DNA of 64,000 nucleotides from positions 2,232,001-2,296,000 of the forward strand of contig NZ_CP090366.1 in assembly GCF_021432085.1 (NCBI RefSeq), written 5' to 3'. The DNA comes from Stutzerimonas kunmingensis. GTDB taxonomy: Bacteria; Pseudomonadota; Gammaproteobacteria; Pseudomonadales; Pseudomonadaceae. The position numbers were made by a program, and so were the translations under genes. Of this stretch, positions 1-8,676 are shown one piece after another. The first letter of the stretch is position 1; each line of letters opens with the position of its first letter. Under the pieces are notes generated by a model. It saw nothing but the letters and a program-made list of their open reading frames with translations. It ran no database searches and was not told the origin of the DNA.

Positions 1-947
1 TGCCGCTGTACCTGCGCTTCGTCAAGGGCGTGGTCGATTCCAACGACCTGTCGCTCAATGTGTCCCGCGAAATCCTGCAGAAGGATCCGGTCATCGATTC
101 GATGAAGTCGGCGCTGACCAAGCGCGTGCTGGACATGTTGGAGAAGCTGGCCAAGGACAAGCCCGAGGACTACAAGAAGTTCTGGTCGCAGTTCGGCCAG
201 GTACTCAAGGAAGGTCCGGCGGAAGATTTTGCCAACAAGGAGAAAATTGCCAGCCTGCTGCGTTTCGCTTCCACCAGCGACGCGTCGGGCGAGCAGTCGG
301 TTTCGCTGACCGATTACCTGTCGCGCATGAAGGAAGGTCAGGACAAGGTTTACTACCTGACTGGCGAAAGCTACGCGCAGGTCAAGAACAGCCCGCACCT
401 GGAAGTCTTCCGCAAGAAAGGCGTCGAGGTACTGCTGCTCACTGATCGTATCGACGAATGGCTGATGAGCTACCTGACCGAGTTCGACGGCAAGCAGTTC
501 GCCGATGTTGTGCGCGGCGACCTGGATCTGGGCAAGCTGGATTCCGAAGAGGACAAGAAGGCTCAGGAAGAAATCGCCAAGACCAAGGAAGGGCTGATCG
601 AGCGCCTGAAGGGCGCGCTGGGTGATGAAGTCGCCGAGGTGCGCGTCTCCCATCGTCTGACCGACTCGCCGGCGATTCTCGCCATTGGCGAGCAGGACCT
701 GGGCCTGCAGATGCGGCAGATTCTCGAGGCAAGCGGGCAGAAGGTGCCAGAGTCCAAGCCGATCTTCGAGATCAACCCGCAGCATCCGCTGATCGAAAAG
801 CTCGATGCCGAGCCGGACGAGGATCGCTTCGCGGATCTGTCGCACATCCTGTTCGACCAGGCTGCGCTGGCGGCGGGGGATAGCCTGAAGGATCCCACTG
901 CTTACGTGCAGCGTTTGAACAAACTGCTGGTCGAACTATCGGCCTGA
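1..947 (+). CDS. htpG: Molecular chaperone HtpG (Hsp90), C-terminal part
   Basis: The window opens inside this gene; about 314 residues are present of a family length near 630, so the N-terminal ATPase domain lies outside. What remains is the end of the middle domain and the C-terminal dimerisation domain. The segment reading [13 protein letters not shown] followed by [11 protein letters not shown] is the classical Hsp90 middle-domain block, and YYLTGE follows about 100 residues later. HtpG is a cytosolic ATP-dependent chaperone that remodels client proteins together with DnaK. The reading frame is open from base 3 and ends in TGA at 945-947, followed 20 bases later by a good intrinsic terminator. 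Identity is secure; the partial state is only a window-edge effect. Confidence 0.97.
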   Translation, partial: PLYLRFVKGVVDSNDLSLNVSREILQKDPVIDSMKSALTKRVLDMLEKLAKDKPEDYKKFWSQFGQVLKEGPAEDFANKEKIASLLRFASTSDASGEQSVSLTDYLSRMKEGQDKVYYLTGESYAQVKNSPHLEVFRKKGVEVLLLTDRIDEWLMSYLTEFDGKQFADVVRGDLDLGKLDSEEDKKAQEEIAKTKEGLIERLKGALGDEVAEVRVSHRLTDSPAILAIGEQDLGLQMRQILEASGQKVPESKPIFEINPQHPLIEKLDAEPDEDRFADLSHILFDQAALAAGDSLKDPTAYVQRLNKLLVELSA

Positions 948-967
948 TCCCTGGCTGCGATGTACGA

Positions 968-996
968 ACGGCCCGTCAAGTGACGGGCCGTTTTCG
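968..996 (+). terminator. Rho-independent terminator of htpG
   Basis: An 11-bp perfect stem (968-978 ACGGCCCGTCA, pairing with 981-991) is followed by a T-rich run starting at 991. It sits 20 bases after the htpG stop codon. The T-rich side is on the plus strand, so it serves htpG rather than the convergent OsmC gene. Confidence 0.85.
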
Positions 997-1008
997 TTTC
1001 GGGTTGCT

Positions 1009-1443
1009 TCAGAGCAGGACGCTGACCAGACGAGTGCCGTGGGTGAGATTGTCGGCTACCGGGCAACGCTGCTCGATCTGCTCCAGCAATGCCTGCTTGC
1101 CGGCCCGATCCAGATCCGCGTCGATGTCCACCTTGATGCGTAACTCCTGAAAGCCCGGCCGTACAGCAGGATCGCGTCCGAGCAGTCCGGCGGGATCGTA
1201 ATCGGCTTCGATCTCGAAGCGCATGCCGCGCAGTTCGATCTTCTGCTGGTGAGCGATGAAGCGGCCGATGGTGCCGAAACATCCGGCCACTGCCGCCAGA
1301 ATGGCTTCCAGCGGCGTCGGGCCGAGGTCTTGGCCCGCCGCGCTCTTTGGCTGGTCCATGATCAGGCGGTGGTTACCGCATTGCACCTCGATTGCCATTC
1401 CGGCATTCAATGTTCCGTGCGCGCTGATGGTTTTCATTGCCAT
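1009..1443 (-). CDS. OsmC/Ohr family protein
   Basis: A 144-residue protein of the OsmC/Ohr fold, cytosolic enzymes that reduce organic hydroperoxides using a pair of redox cysteines. The family signature GPTPLEAILAAVAGC is at residues 41-55 and supplies Cys55; the second cysteine is Cys127 in RCPVAD, the usual spacing. It is closest to the YhfA/OsmC-like subgroup rather than to Ohr itself, so the true substrate is uncertain. The ATG at 1443 has an AAAGGA ribosome site eight bases upstream and is preferred over the internal Met at residue 3. It is convergent with htpG and divergent from the amidohydrolase gene; the 230-base gap holds a CsoR-like palindrome. Confidence 0.85.
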   Translation of the reverse strand: MAMKTISAHGTLNAGMAIEVQCGNHRLIMDQPKSAAGQDLGPTPLEAILAAVAGCFGTIGRFIAHQQKIELRGMRFEIEADYDPAGLLGRDPAVRPGFQELRIKVDIDADLDRAGKQALLEQIEQRCPVADNLTHGTRLVSVLL

Positions 1444-1560
1444 GCGATGGGTCCTTTTGTGAAGCGGAAGAAAAGCAGCGCGCAGTGAGGTAGCGGCTGC
1501 GCGGTTGTGGTGGTCATGAGACTAGTGTGATGGCGATGGATGGTCGTTGATTTCAGTCAA

Positions 1561-1576
1561 ATACCGTGGGGGGTAT
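1561..1576. promoter_or_regulatory. 16-bp CsoR/CstR-like inverted repeat
   Basis: The sequence is ATACC-GTGGGG-GGTAT, an inverted repeat with a G tract at its centre. Its right arm runs into a -10-like TATATC (1574-1579), so a bound repressor would block transcription toward the amidohydrolase. A nearly identical palindrome lies before the rhodanese gene at 24445-24460. CsoR-family regulators (copper or persulfide sensing) use GC-centred sites of the ATACC/GGTAT kind. The assignment is inference; no csoR-like gene is in the window. Confidence 0.45.
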
Positions 1577-1673
1577 ATCTAGGCTGAGCCCCTGGTTGTG
1601 TCCCGCAGCATGGCGAAGCTGAACGGGTAGCCCTCCTGGCGGTCTACTCGCTGGCTGTCAGGAGGACCGAGCT

Positions 1674-2699
1674 TTGTACCTTTTCAGAATATTTTCCGTT
1701 GTAGCCCTCGTTACGTTGTCGTCCGTCGCGGTAGGGGAAGGGCGTGACTATCGTTACAGCGATGCGCATCTGCACTATGTGGATTTTTTCCAGGAAACCG
1801 ATGGCATGCAAAAGCTGCTTGCAGCGATGGACGCGGGCAGCATCGATCACGTGATGATCAGCGGCATTCCGGTGGCGAAGAAATGGCACGAGAACGAGCC
1901 CAAGCGGCCTCGCTACTACGCCGGTGACGATGCGCCGGTTTACTGGTACAGCGCGACCGACGTGCTGGTTGCCGCGGCGCTGGAGGATCTCGATGAAGAG
2001 CAGCGCAAGCGTTTCCATCCGTTTCTTTCCGGTTTCAACCCTAACGACAAGAACGCCGACGCGCATATCCGCCGCATGCTGGAGCTGAACCCGGGTCTCT
2101 GGCAGGGTCTGGGGGAGGTATTCACCCGACACGATGACGTGACCGCGTTGACCGAGGGCGACACCCCGCGGGCCAACAACGAGGCGCTGGCCAGGGTCTA
2201 TCACCTGGCGGCGGAGTTCGATCTGCCGGTGATGCTGCATTCCAACATCACCTCCAAGCGAGAGCGCAATCCGCTCTACCTGGTCGAGCTGGAGGAGCCG
2301 CTGCGCAATCATCCGCATACGCGCTTTATCTGGGCTCATGCCGGAACCAGCATGGAGCTGCACCGACACCAGGAAAAGCTTGAATTCCTGCACGATACGG
2401 TCAGCCGCCTGCTCGATGACTATCCGAATCTGTACATCGACCTTTCCTGGACCATGTTGCAGCCTTATCTGCTGGACGAAGATAAGCGTCCCGACCCGAA
2501 GTGGGTCGCGCTGGTGAAGCGGCATCCCAAGCGCTTCGTGATCGGCTCAGACGTGGTCGGCCATTTCGATAACCTGGCGACCGGCATGCACGCCTTCGCT
2601 CCCTTCCTCGATGCACTTCCAGCCTCCGTAGCGCAAGGCGTGGCGCGAGATAACTTTCTCGCGCTGCTCCCCCGCAAGCGTCAGGCTGAGCTACGTTGA
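1674..2699 (+). CDS. Secreted amidohydrolase-family (metal-dependent hydrolase) protein
   Basis: A 341-residue protein with an N-terminal signal peptide (about residues 1-22, hydrophobic FSVVALVTLSSVAV) followed by an amidohydrolase-2 TIM-barrel domain. Likely metal or catalytic residues are His32 and His34 in DAHLHY, His189 in VMLHSN, His222 in WAHAG and Asp293 in GSDVVG, matching the order expected for this superfamily. The substrate is not known; related members act on cyclic or carboxylated compounds. Translation starts at TTG 1674 because a perfect AGGAGG lies eight bases upstream and no ATG gives the signal peptide. It is monocistronic and preceded by the ATACC/GGTAT palindrome, suggesting metal- or sulfide-responsive control. 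Confidence 0.75.
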   Translation: MYLFRIFSVVALVTLSSVAVGEGRDYRYSDAHLHYVDFFQETDGMQKLLAAMDAGSIDHVMISGIPVAKKWHENEPKRPRYYAGDDAPVYWYSATDVLVAAALEDLDEEQRKRFHPFLSGFNPNDKNADAHIRRMLELNPGLWQGLGEVFTRHDDVTALTEGDTPRANNEALARVYHLAAEFDLPVMLHSNITSKRERNPLYLVELEEPLRNHPHTRFIWAHAGTSMELHRHQEKLEFLHDTVSRLLDDYPNLYIDLSWTMLQPYLLDEDKRPDPKWVALVKRHPKRFVIGSDVVGHFDNLATGMHAFAPFLDALPASVAQGVARDNFLALLPRKRQAELR

Positions 2700-2765
2700 G
2701 CGTCATGAGACTGTAATCGGGGCGTCATAACCTGCCTGCTTCGCAAACAGGAAGGAGCAGGTTCC

Positions 2766-3233
2766 ATGTCGTTCACTCGTTGGGCGCTCGTCGCCATGGT
2801 ACTGAGTGTGAGTTCGCCCGCAGCGCTGGCGCAGGTCGAGGTCGTGGGTGCCGTGGAGTACGGCGTGTTCGAAACCGTCAAAGAGGATTTCGAGCCAGGC
2901 GAGCGCGTGCTGACTCGTCGTGACCAGCCCATTCGCCAGACGACTGAGGTGCCGGCGCGGCTCGGAAGCAAGTTCGGCCTGCGCTATCGCCTCGCTGGTA
3001 AGCACAAAGCCGATACGCCGCTGACCTTGCTATACCTTACGCCAGGTGTGGTGACACCCGATGGCAAGCGGCATGACAAGTTCGAGGTCGTGCAAGCGCT
3101 GGTGTCGGGCGCCGAAACGGACGTGATGGCGTTCGAATTCACCGAGCCCCATGAGATTGTGGCTGGCCGATGGCATCTGATGGTATTCCAGGGAGACCGC
3201 AAGTTGGCCGAGCAGGCATTCCACGTGCGGTGA
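2766..3233 (+). CDS. Periplasmic DUF3859-like protein
   Basis: A 155-residue protein with a clear signal peptide ending near ALAQ (residue 23) and a small beta-rich mature domain. The pattern of a short N-terminal strand (VEVVGAVEYGVFE), a central GLRYRLAG and a late RWHLMVFQGDRKLAEQAFHV resembles DUF3859, found mainly in pseudomonads and of unknown function. I recognise the family only by general layout, so the name is tentative. A strong AGGAAGGAG ribosome site precedes ATG 2766. It stands alone between the amidohydrolase and the chemoreceptor; a hairpin at 3343-3376 could end its transcript. Confidence 0.6.
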   Translation: MSFTRWALVAMVLSVSSPAALAQVEVVGAVEYGVFETVKEDFEPGERVLTRRDQPIRQTTEVPARLGSKFGLRYRLAGKHKADTPLTLLYLTPGVVTPDGKRHDKFEVVQALVSGAETDVMAFEFTEPHEIVAGRWHLMVFQGDRKLAEQAFHVR

Positions 3234-3316
3234 TGGCCATCCTGTCCGGTTCTGCTGGCCATTCGAACCGTTAGTCGGTGTGAGGGGTGCGAGAGGCAAA
3301 AAGCTGGCGCCAAAGT

Positions 3317-3344
3317 TCAAGTGATTGGCCAGGCCTTCCGATAA
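3317..3344 (+). promoter_or_regulatory. Candidate FliA (sigma-28) promoter of the chemoreceptor gene
   Basis: TCAAGTGA (3317-3324), a 12-base spacer, and TCCGATAA (3337-3344) match the flagellar sigma-28 pattern (TAAAG/TCAAG box and GCCGATAA) with one base more than the usual spacer. It lies 54 bases before the ATG of the methyl-accepting chemotaxis gene, a class of gene commonly driven by FliA. Confidence 0.55.
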
Positions 3345-3381
3345 CGGAACAAGTCACGGTTTGTGGCTGTTCCGTTTTTCA
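3343..3381 (+). terminator. Leader hairpin with U tract before the chemoreceptor gene
   Basis: A perfect 9-bp stem (3343-3351 AACGGAACA with 3368-3376) and 16-base loop followed by TTTTT. Its left arm overlaps the -10 of the candidate FliA promoter. It can act as the terminator of the upstream DUF3859-like gene; if the FliA start point lies just downstream of the -10, the left arm would not be in that mRNA, so the new transcript would escape termination. Confidence 0.5.
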
Positions 3382-3397
3382 TGGAGAAGGTAGTCCC

Positions 3398-5023
3398 ATG
3401 TCGATTCGCTCGCTCACTATTGGTAAACGCTCAACACTGGGCTTCGGCCTGATTGGCCTGCTCGTCCTCTTCCTCGGTCTGTTCGCACTGAACCAGATGA
3501 CCAACATGCGCAACGAGAGCAAGGAGGTCGATGAGAACTGGCTACCCAGCATCATGGCGCTTAGTGAACTCAACGTCACAGTAATGCGCATTCGAGCCAA
3601 TACCCTGCGCCTGGCTCTGGCTGAAGAGTCGCAGATGGTGCAGGAAACTGCCCAGCGCTTGACTCAGCTGCGCAGCGAAGTGGCGCAACGTGATGCCGAT
3701 TACGCCAAGCGAGTAACTACGGCTGACGAGCGTGCTGCGTATGAACGCTTCAAGCAGAGCTTCGAACAGTACCTGCTGCTTCAGCAGCGTGTCGTCGAGC
3801 ATGTGGTCCGCGGTGAGCGCGCCCAGGCCGTGACGATAATCAACGGTGAAATCAACGGGCACGCGGATAACGTGACTGCGTCACTGAACCAGCTCCTGAC
3901 CATCAACAGCGAGGAAGCCGGCGGGGCGGCGGATCGCGCGTCCGCACAATACGACACGGCGTTCAGCTGGGTGGTAGCGACGCTGGTGTTCGCTGCCGCT
4001 ATCACCGTTACGCTGGCCTGGGTGTTCACCCGCAGCGTCGTGGGCCCGCTGGGAACTGCTGTTTCGGTAGCCGAGCGTATCGCTGGTGGTGATCTGACCG
4101 GCGATTTTGTGGTCGAGGGCAAGGACGAGCCGGCCCGCCTGCTGACATCACTGAAAGCCATGCAGGCCAATCTGCGCTCGACCATTCAGGGCATCGCCGA
4201 CTCGTCCAATCAGCTTGCCTCGGCAGCCGAGGAGCTCAACGCGGTCACCGAAGACTCCACCCGCGGCCTGCACCAGCAGAACCACGAGATCGAACAAGCG
4301 GCTGCCGCCGTGAATGAGATGACCGCAGCCGTAGACGAAGTGGCGCGCAATGCGGTGGCTACCTCCGAGGCCTCCCAGGACTCCAACGACACCGCACAGC
4401 GCGGGCGCAAGCAGGTGCTGCAGACAGTCGAGTCGATCAATCTGCTGGCGAGCGACGTGACCAACACCGCCGGAGAAGTCGAGCATCTGGCTGGTCAGGT
4501 GCGGGACATCAGCAAGGTGCTGGAAGTGATCCGCTCGATTGCCGAACAGACCAATCTGCTCGCACTGAACGCCGCGATCGAGGCGGCTCGGGCTGGCGAC
4601 GCTGGGCGCGGCTTTGCGGTGGTGGCCGACGAGGTACGTGCCTTGGCGCATCGTACCCAGCAGTCCACCGGTGAGATCGAGCAGATGATTGGCAGCGTGC
4701 ATCAGGGCACGGACAAGGCCGTGCACGCGATGCAATCGAGCAACGAGCGTGCCCGTACCACGTTGGAAATGGCTCGGGCGGCCGGCGAAGCTCTTGATGG
4801 CATCACCTCGGCGATCAGCCAGATCAGCGAGCGCAACCTGGTGATTGCCAGCGCCTCAGAAGAACAGGCTCAGGTCGCGCGGGAAGTGGATCGGAATCTG
4901 GTTAATATCCGTGACCTGTCGCTGCAGTCCTCGGCAGGTGCCAATCAGACGAGCGCGGCCAGTCAGGAACTGGCGCGCCTGGCCATCGACCTGAACGGTC
5001 TGGTAGCGCGCTTTCAGGTGTGA
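3398..5023 (+). CDS. Methyl-accepting chemotaxis protein, 4HB sensor type
   Basis: A 541-residue inner-membrane chemoreceptor that passes ligand signals to CheA/CheW. From the N terminus: a transmembrane helix (about 13-33), a periplasmic four-helix-bundle sensor of about 155 residues, a second transmembrane helix (about 193-213), a HAMP domain, and a long cytoplasmic coiled coil. The hairpin tip with [18 protein letters not shown] and [13 protein letters not shown] is at roughly residues 383-425. There is no C-terminal CheR-binding pentapeptide. The open frame extends 37 codons upstream, but ATG 3398 is chosen because GGAGAAGG precedes it and it begins the conserved MSIRSLTIG. The ligand cannot be read from the sequence. 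Confidence 0.93.
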   Translation: MSIRSLTIGKRSTLGFGLIGLLVLFLGLFALNQMTNMRNESKEVDENWLPSIMALSELNVTVMRIRANTLRLALAEESQMVQETAQRLTQLRSEVAQRDADYAKRVTTADERAAYERFKQSFEQYLLLQQRVVEHVVRGERAQAVTIINGEINGHADNVTASLNQLLTINSEEAGGAADRASAQYDTAFSWVVATLVFAAAITVTLAWVFTRSVVGPLGTAVSVAERIAGGDLTGDFVVEGKDEPARLLTSLKAMQANLRSTIQGIADSSNQLASAAEELNAVTEDSTRGLHQQNHEIEQAAAAVNEMTAAVDEVARNAVATSEASQDSNDTAQRGRKQVLQTVESINLLASDVTNTAGEVEHLAGQVRDISKVLEVIRSIAEQTNLLALNAAIEAARAGDAGRGFAVVADEVRALAHRTQQSTGEIEQMIGSVHQGTDKAVHAMQSSNERARTTLEMARAAGEALDGITSAISQISERNLVIASASEEQAQVAREVDRNLVNIRDLSLQSSAGANQTSAASQELARLAIDLNGLVARFQV

Positions 5024-5198
5024 CATGCGCTAGCCGCAATAGCGCCTTCCCGCCGTCTGTAGGCGCTTCAGCAGCCTCCTGTGCCCCCGTGACAGCACAA
5101 CGCTGGGCATGGGCGGGAGAGCGGCGTACCATCCGGCGTTTTTCCATGGCAGGCACGGGCTGTTTCGGGCCGTACCTGCCGAGCTGCGAGATGCGCCC

Positions 5199-6437
5199 AT
5201 GTCCGATATGCCTCGATTCATTCGCTTCATCAGTCGTACCAGCCTCGTTGCCCAGATCGTCGCGGGCCTGGTGGCTGGCGCCTTGCTTGCGCTACTGCTG
5301 CCTGGCGCAGCAAAATCCGTAGCTCTTCTCGGTGATCTGTTCGTGCAGGCGCTCAAAGCGGTAGCACCGATTCTGGTGTTCGTGTTGGTGACCTCTTCAC
5401 TGGCCAACCACAAGCGCGGCCAGCCTACCCATATCCGCCCCATCATCTTGTTGTACGCGCTCGGCACGCTGAGTGCGGCGGCCGTTGCCGTGCTGGCGAG
5501 CTTCATATTTCCAACCACGCTCACGCTGGTCAGCGGTGCTGCGGATGTAACGCCGCCGTCGGGCGTGGGGGCCGTATTGCAGACGCTGCTGTTCAATATC
5601 ACGGCTAACCCGGTGCAGGCGTTGCTCGACGGCAACTTCATCGGCATCCTGGCCTGGGCCATCGGACTTGGCTTCGCCTTCCGTCATGCACAAGAAAGCA
5701 CCCGGCATCTGATCAGTGACCTTTCCGATGGCGTCACCTTGATCGTCAAGGTGGTCATCCGCTTCGCCCCGCTGGGGGTATTCGGGCTGGTAGCCGGCAC
5801 GTTGGCCGAATCGGGCTTCGACGTGCTGCTGGGCTACATGCGGTTGTTGCTGGTGCTGGTCGGCGCGATGCTGTTCATGGCGTTGGTGATGAATCCGCTG
5901 ATCGTGTTCTGGCAGATCCGTCGCAACCCGTATCCGCTGGTATTCGCCTGCCTGCGAGAAAGCGGTATCACGGCGTTCTTCACGCGCAGTTCTGCCGCGA
6001 ACATTCCGGTGAACATGCAGCTCTGCCAGCGGCTCGGGCTGCACAAGGACACCTATTCGGTATCCATTCCGCTCGGGGCGACGATCAACATGGGCGGCGC
6101 GGCGATCACCATCACGGTGCTCACCCTGGCGGCGGTCAACACTCTGGGTATCGAGGTGGATATCGCCACGGCGGTGCTGCTCAGCCTTCTGGCTGCGGTA
6201 TGTGCCTGCGGTGCGTCGGGTGTCGCCGGTGGTTCGCTGCTGCTCATTCCGCTGGCGTGCAGCCTGTTTGGCATCTCCAATGACCTAGCGATGCAGGTGG
6301 TGGCTGTCGGCTTCATCATCGGGGTCGTCCAGGACTCGGCGGAAACCGCGCTCAACTCCTCTACCGATGTGTTGTTCACCGCCGCTTCATGTATTGCCCA
6401 TGGCGATATCGATGGGGGCGCCGAGCGCCGGGTGTGA
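5199..6437 (+). CDS. sstT: Serine/threonine:sodium symporter SstT
   Basis: A 412-residue inner-membrane protein of the dicarboxylate/amino acid:cation symporter family, matching the 414-residue E. coli SstT, which imports serine and threonine with sodium. Typical features are the [13 protein letters not shown] re-entrant segment, the [11 protein letters not shown] motif near residue 292, and the late [21 protein letters not shown] block. The frame is open another 30 codons upstream, but ATG 5199 gives the family-like N terminus [16 protein letters not shown] 5208 is an alternative. It follows the chemoreceptor with a 175-base gap and is convergent with fabB, sharing a bidirectional terminator. 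Confidence 0.92.
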   Translation: MSDMPRFIRFISRTSLVAQIVAGLVAGALLALLLPGAAKSVALLGDLFVQALKAVAPILVFVLVTSSLANHKRGQPTHIRPIILLYALGTLSAAAVAVLASFIFPTTLTLVSGAADVTPPSGVGAVLQTLLFNITANPVQALLDGNFIGILAWAIGLGFAFRHAQESTRHLISDLSDGVTLIVKVVIRFAPLGVFGLVAGTLAESGFDVLLGYMRLLLVLVGAMLFMALVMNPLIVFWQIRRNPYPLVFACLRESGITAFFTRSSAANIPVNMQLCQRLGLHKDTYSVSIPLGATINMGGAAITITVLTLAAVNTLGIEVDIATAVLLSLLAAVCACGASGVAGGSLLLIPLACSLFGISNDLAMQVVAVGFIIGVVQDSAETALNSSTDVLFTAASCIAHGDIDGGAERRV

Positions 6438-6458
6438 CGGCATTAGGTGGAAACAAAA

Positions 6459-6480
6459 AACGGCGCCCTAGGGCGCCGTT
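6459..6480. terminator. Bidirectional terminator between sstT and fabB
   Basis: A perfect 22-bp palindrome, AACGGCGCCCT followed by its exact reverse complement, flanked by A6 on the left and a T-rich stretch on the right. It therefore works for sstT on the plus strand and fabB on the minus strand. Confidence 0.88.
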
Positions 6481-6501
6481 CTTGTTTGTCGCTAGTCAGA
6501 T

Positions 6502-7719
6502 TCAGCCTTTGTAACGGCGCAGCACCAGCGTAGCGTTGGTGCCACCGAAGCCGAAGCTGTTGCTCATCACGGTGTCGAGCTGCACGTTCTCGCGGGTTTC
6601 GCGAAGAATCGGCATGTCGGCGACTTCCGGATCCAGCTCGTCGATGTTGGCGGAGCCCGCGATGAAGTTGCCTTCCATCATCAGCATCGAGTAGATCGCT
6701 TCATGAACGCCTGCAGCGCCCAGCGAGTGACCGGACAGGCTCTTGGTCGAGCTGATGGTCGGGATCTTGTCGCCGAACATGTTGCGCACGGCCTTGATCT
6801 CGGCAACGTCACCGACCGGCGTGGAGGTGCCGTGGGTGTTGAGGTAGTCGATCGTGGTATCAACGGTCGACATTGCCTGCTGCATGCAGCGCAGGGCGCC
6901 TTCGCCACTCGGCGCAACCATGTCGTAGCCGTCGGAAGTAGCGCCGTAGCCGACGATTTCCGCGTAGATCTTGGCGCCGCGCTTGAGTGCGTGCTCCAAC
7001 TCTTCGACCACCACCATGCCGCCACCGCCGGCAATGACGAAACCGTCACGCTTGGCATCATAGGCGCGGGAGGCTTTCTCCGGCGTATCGTTGTACTGGC
7101 TGGACAGCGCGCCCATGGCGTCGAACAGGCAGCTCTGGCTGTAATGCTCTTCTTCACCACCACCGGCGAAGACCACATCCTGCTTGCCCATCTGGATCTG
7201 TTCCATGGCGTGGCCGATGCAATGCGCGCTGGTGGCGCAGGCCGAAGCGATGGAGTAGTTGATGCCCTTGATACGGAACGGCGTGGCCAGGCAGGCGGAT
7301 ACCGTGCTGCTCATGGTGCGCGGAACACGATATGGGCCGATGCGCTTGACGCCCTTGTCACGCAGGATGTCGATGGCTTCCATCTGGTTGATGGTCGAAG
7401 CACCACCGGAGCCGGCCACCAGGCCGATGCGCGGGTTGGAGATGTCATCGAGGGTGAAGCCGGCGTCTTTCACGGCCTGCTCCATTGCCAGATAGGCGTA
7501 GGCGGCAGCGTCACCCATGAAGCGCAGGACCTTGCGGTCGATCAGTTCTTCGAGGTTCAGATTGACGGAACCGGAAACCTGGCTGCGCAACCCCATGTCC
7601 GCGTAGGACTGGTTGAAGCGAATGCCGGGGCGGCCGGCGCGCAGGTTGCCGGAGACGGTCTCTTTGTCATTGCCCAGGCAAGAAACGATACCCAGGCCAG
7701 TGATCACGACGCGACGCAT
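6502..7719 (-). CDS. fabB: 3-oxoacyl-ACP synthase I FabB
   Basis: A 405-residue beta-ketoacyl-ACP synthase I, which condenses malonyl-ACP with acyl-ACP and is needed to elongate unsaturated fatty acids. The catalytic Cys lies in [12 protein letters not shown], and the two active-site histidines in [11 protein letters not shown] and [11 protein letters not shown]; the C-terminal [14 protein letters not shown] is diagnostic. ATG 7719 ([10 protein letters not shown]) has an AAGGA site upstream and is preferred over an in-frame TTG five codons earlier. It lies 11 bases after fabA and is surely in one operon with it, the arrangement seen throughout Pseudomonas. Confidence 0.96.
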   Translation of the reverse strand: MRRVVITGLGIVSCLGNDKETVSGNLRAGRPGIRFNQSYADMGLRSQVSGSVNLNLEELIDRKVLRFMGDAAAYAYLAMEQAVKDAGFTLDDISNPRIGLVAGSGGASTINQMEAIDILRDKGVKRIGPYRVPRTMSSTVSACLATPFRIKGINYSIASACATSAHCIGHAMEQIQMGKQDVVFAGGGEEEHYSQSCLFDAMGALSSQYNDTPEKASRAYDAKRDGFVIAGGGGMVVVEELEHALKRGAKIYAEIVGYGATSDGYDMVAPSGEGALRCMQQAMSTVDTTIDYLNTHGTSTPVGDVAEIKAVRNMFGDKIPTISSTKSLSGHSLGAAGVHEAIYSMLMMEGNFIAGSANIDELDPEVADMPILRETRENVQLDTVMSNSFGFGGTNATLVLRRYKG

Positions 7720-7730
7720 GCGGATGTCCT

Positions 7731-8246
7731 TCAAAAGCTGTCGGTAGAGGTGAACAGGCCGACGCGCAAGCCTTCGGCACTGTAGATCTCGCGGCCATCA
7801 ACGCTGACGGTGCCATCGGCAATGCCGAGAATCAGCGAGCGGTTGATGGTGCGCTTGATGTGAATGTTGTAGGTGACTTTCTTGGCGGTCGGCAGAACCT
7901 GACCGAAGAACTTCACTTCGCCGGAGCCGAGGGCACGGCCACGGCCGGGGTTGCCCTGCCAGCCGAGGTAGAAGCCGACCAGCTGCCACATGGCATCCAG
8001 GCCCAGGCAGCCGGGCATGACCGGATCGCCTTCGAAATGGCAAGCGAAGAACCAGAGATCAGGGTTGATGTCCAGTTCGGCGACCAGTTCGCCCTTGCCA
8101 TACTTGCCGCCGACTTCACTGATGTGAACGATACGATCGACCATCAGCATGTTCGGCGCGGGCAGTTGCGCATTACCGGGACCGAAGAGTTCGCCGCGGC
8201 TGCAACGAAGCAGGTCTTCCCGAGTAAAGGCGTGTTGTTTGGTCAT
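7731..8246 (-). CDS. fabA: 3-hydroxydecanoyl-ACP dehydratase/isomerase FabA
   Basis: A 171-residue hotdog enzyme, the same length as E. coli FabA, that dehydrates 3-hydroxydecanoyl-ACP and isomerises the trans-2 product to cis-3, the branch point to unsaturated fatty acids. The catalytic pair His70 ([16 protein letters not shown]) and Asp84 (GLDAMWQ) are both at the canonical positions. It is the first gene of a fabA-fabB operon. The promoter must lie in the 430-base region shared with the divergent gpsA. Confidence 0.97.
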   Translation of the reverse strand: MTKQHAFTREDLLRCSRGELFGPGNAQLPAPNMLMVDRIVHISEVGGKYGKGELVAELDINPDLWFFACHFEGDPVMPGCLGLDAMWQLVGFYLGWQGNPGRGRALGSGEVKFFGQVLPTAKKVTYNIHIKRTINRSLILGIADGTVSVDGREIYSAEGLRVGLFTSTDSF

Positions 8247-8345
8247 GCGTATTCCTCAATGGGCCCCTTGCGAAGGGCTTTGCTGCTTACATACCGGGCC
8301 AGAGTTCGAGGCCTGATCATCAAGACTAGTCATAGACTGCCGCGT

Positions 8346-8361
8346 TGTGGCTAAAGTCACA
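8346..8361. promoter_or_regulatory. Candidate CRP/Vfr-type site upstream of fabA
   Basis: TGTGG-CTAAAG-TCACA differs from the CRP/Vfr consensus TGTGA-N6-TCACA by one base. It lies about 100 bases upstream of the fabA start codon. The match is good but short, and chance occurrence is possible. Confidence 0.35.
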
Positions 8362-8629
8362 GCCCGCCAACAGCGACGCCATTCAACCCGTACCTGCGGC
8401 TGAATGCGCAAAGACAGAATTGGGCGGCTACTTTAACACTCCTTAACGGCGAACGAGGACCTTGCGACAGCGTGTCCTCTATAGACAATCGTTGCAGTGA
8501 CGGTTGCATGGCGTGAACGAATACCGATCCAAAGGCCCCCGGGAGGCTCTGGGCTAGCCTTCGTGACGACTGTAACCAAATGATTTCACTGGGCCCCGTA
8601 GTTGCGCTGGCCGCTGTGAAGATGAAACG

Positions 8630-8635
8630 TATAAT
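8630..8635 (+). promoter_or_regulatory. Candidate -10 box of gpsA
   Basis: A perfect TATAAT hexamer 42 bases before the gpsA ATG. The -35 at the right distance is weak (TTGCGC lies 22 bases upstream, which is too far), so the promoter assignment is moderate. Confidence 0.5.
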
Positions 8636-8676
8636 GCCCGGCACTGCCATTTCGGATGGCCAACAACGGATTCCAC

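Larger units (their letters stand above)
8247..8676. other. fabA/gpsA divergent intergenic region
   Basis: About 430 bases with no convincing gene. It must hold the fabAB promoter (minus strand) and the gpsA promoter. Visible elements are a TATAAT hexamer at 8630-8635 and a TGTGG-N6-TCACA palindrome at 8346-8361. The open frames crossing it have neither family resemblance nor ribosome sites. Confidence 0.6.

Noticed and set aside
5041..5067. AGCGCCT/AGGCGCT inverted repeat after the chemoreceptor as a terminator
   Set aside because: The stem is only 7 bp with a 13-base loop and no T tract, so it is not a convincing intrinsic terminator.
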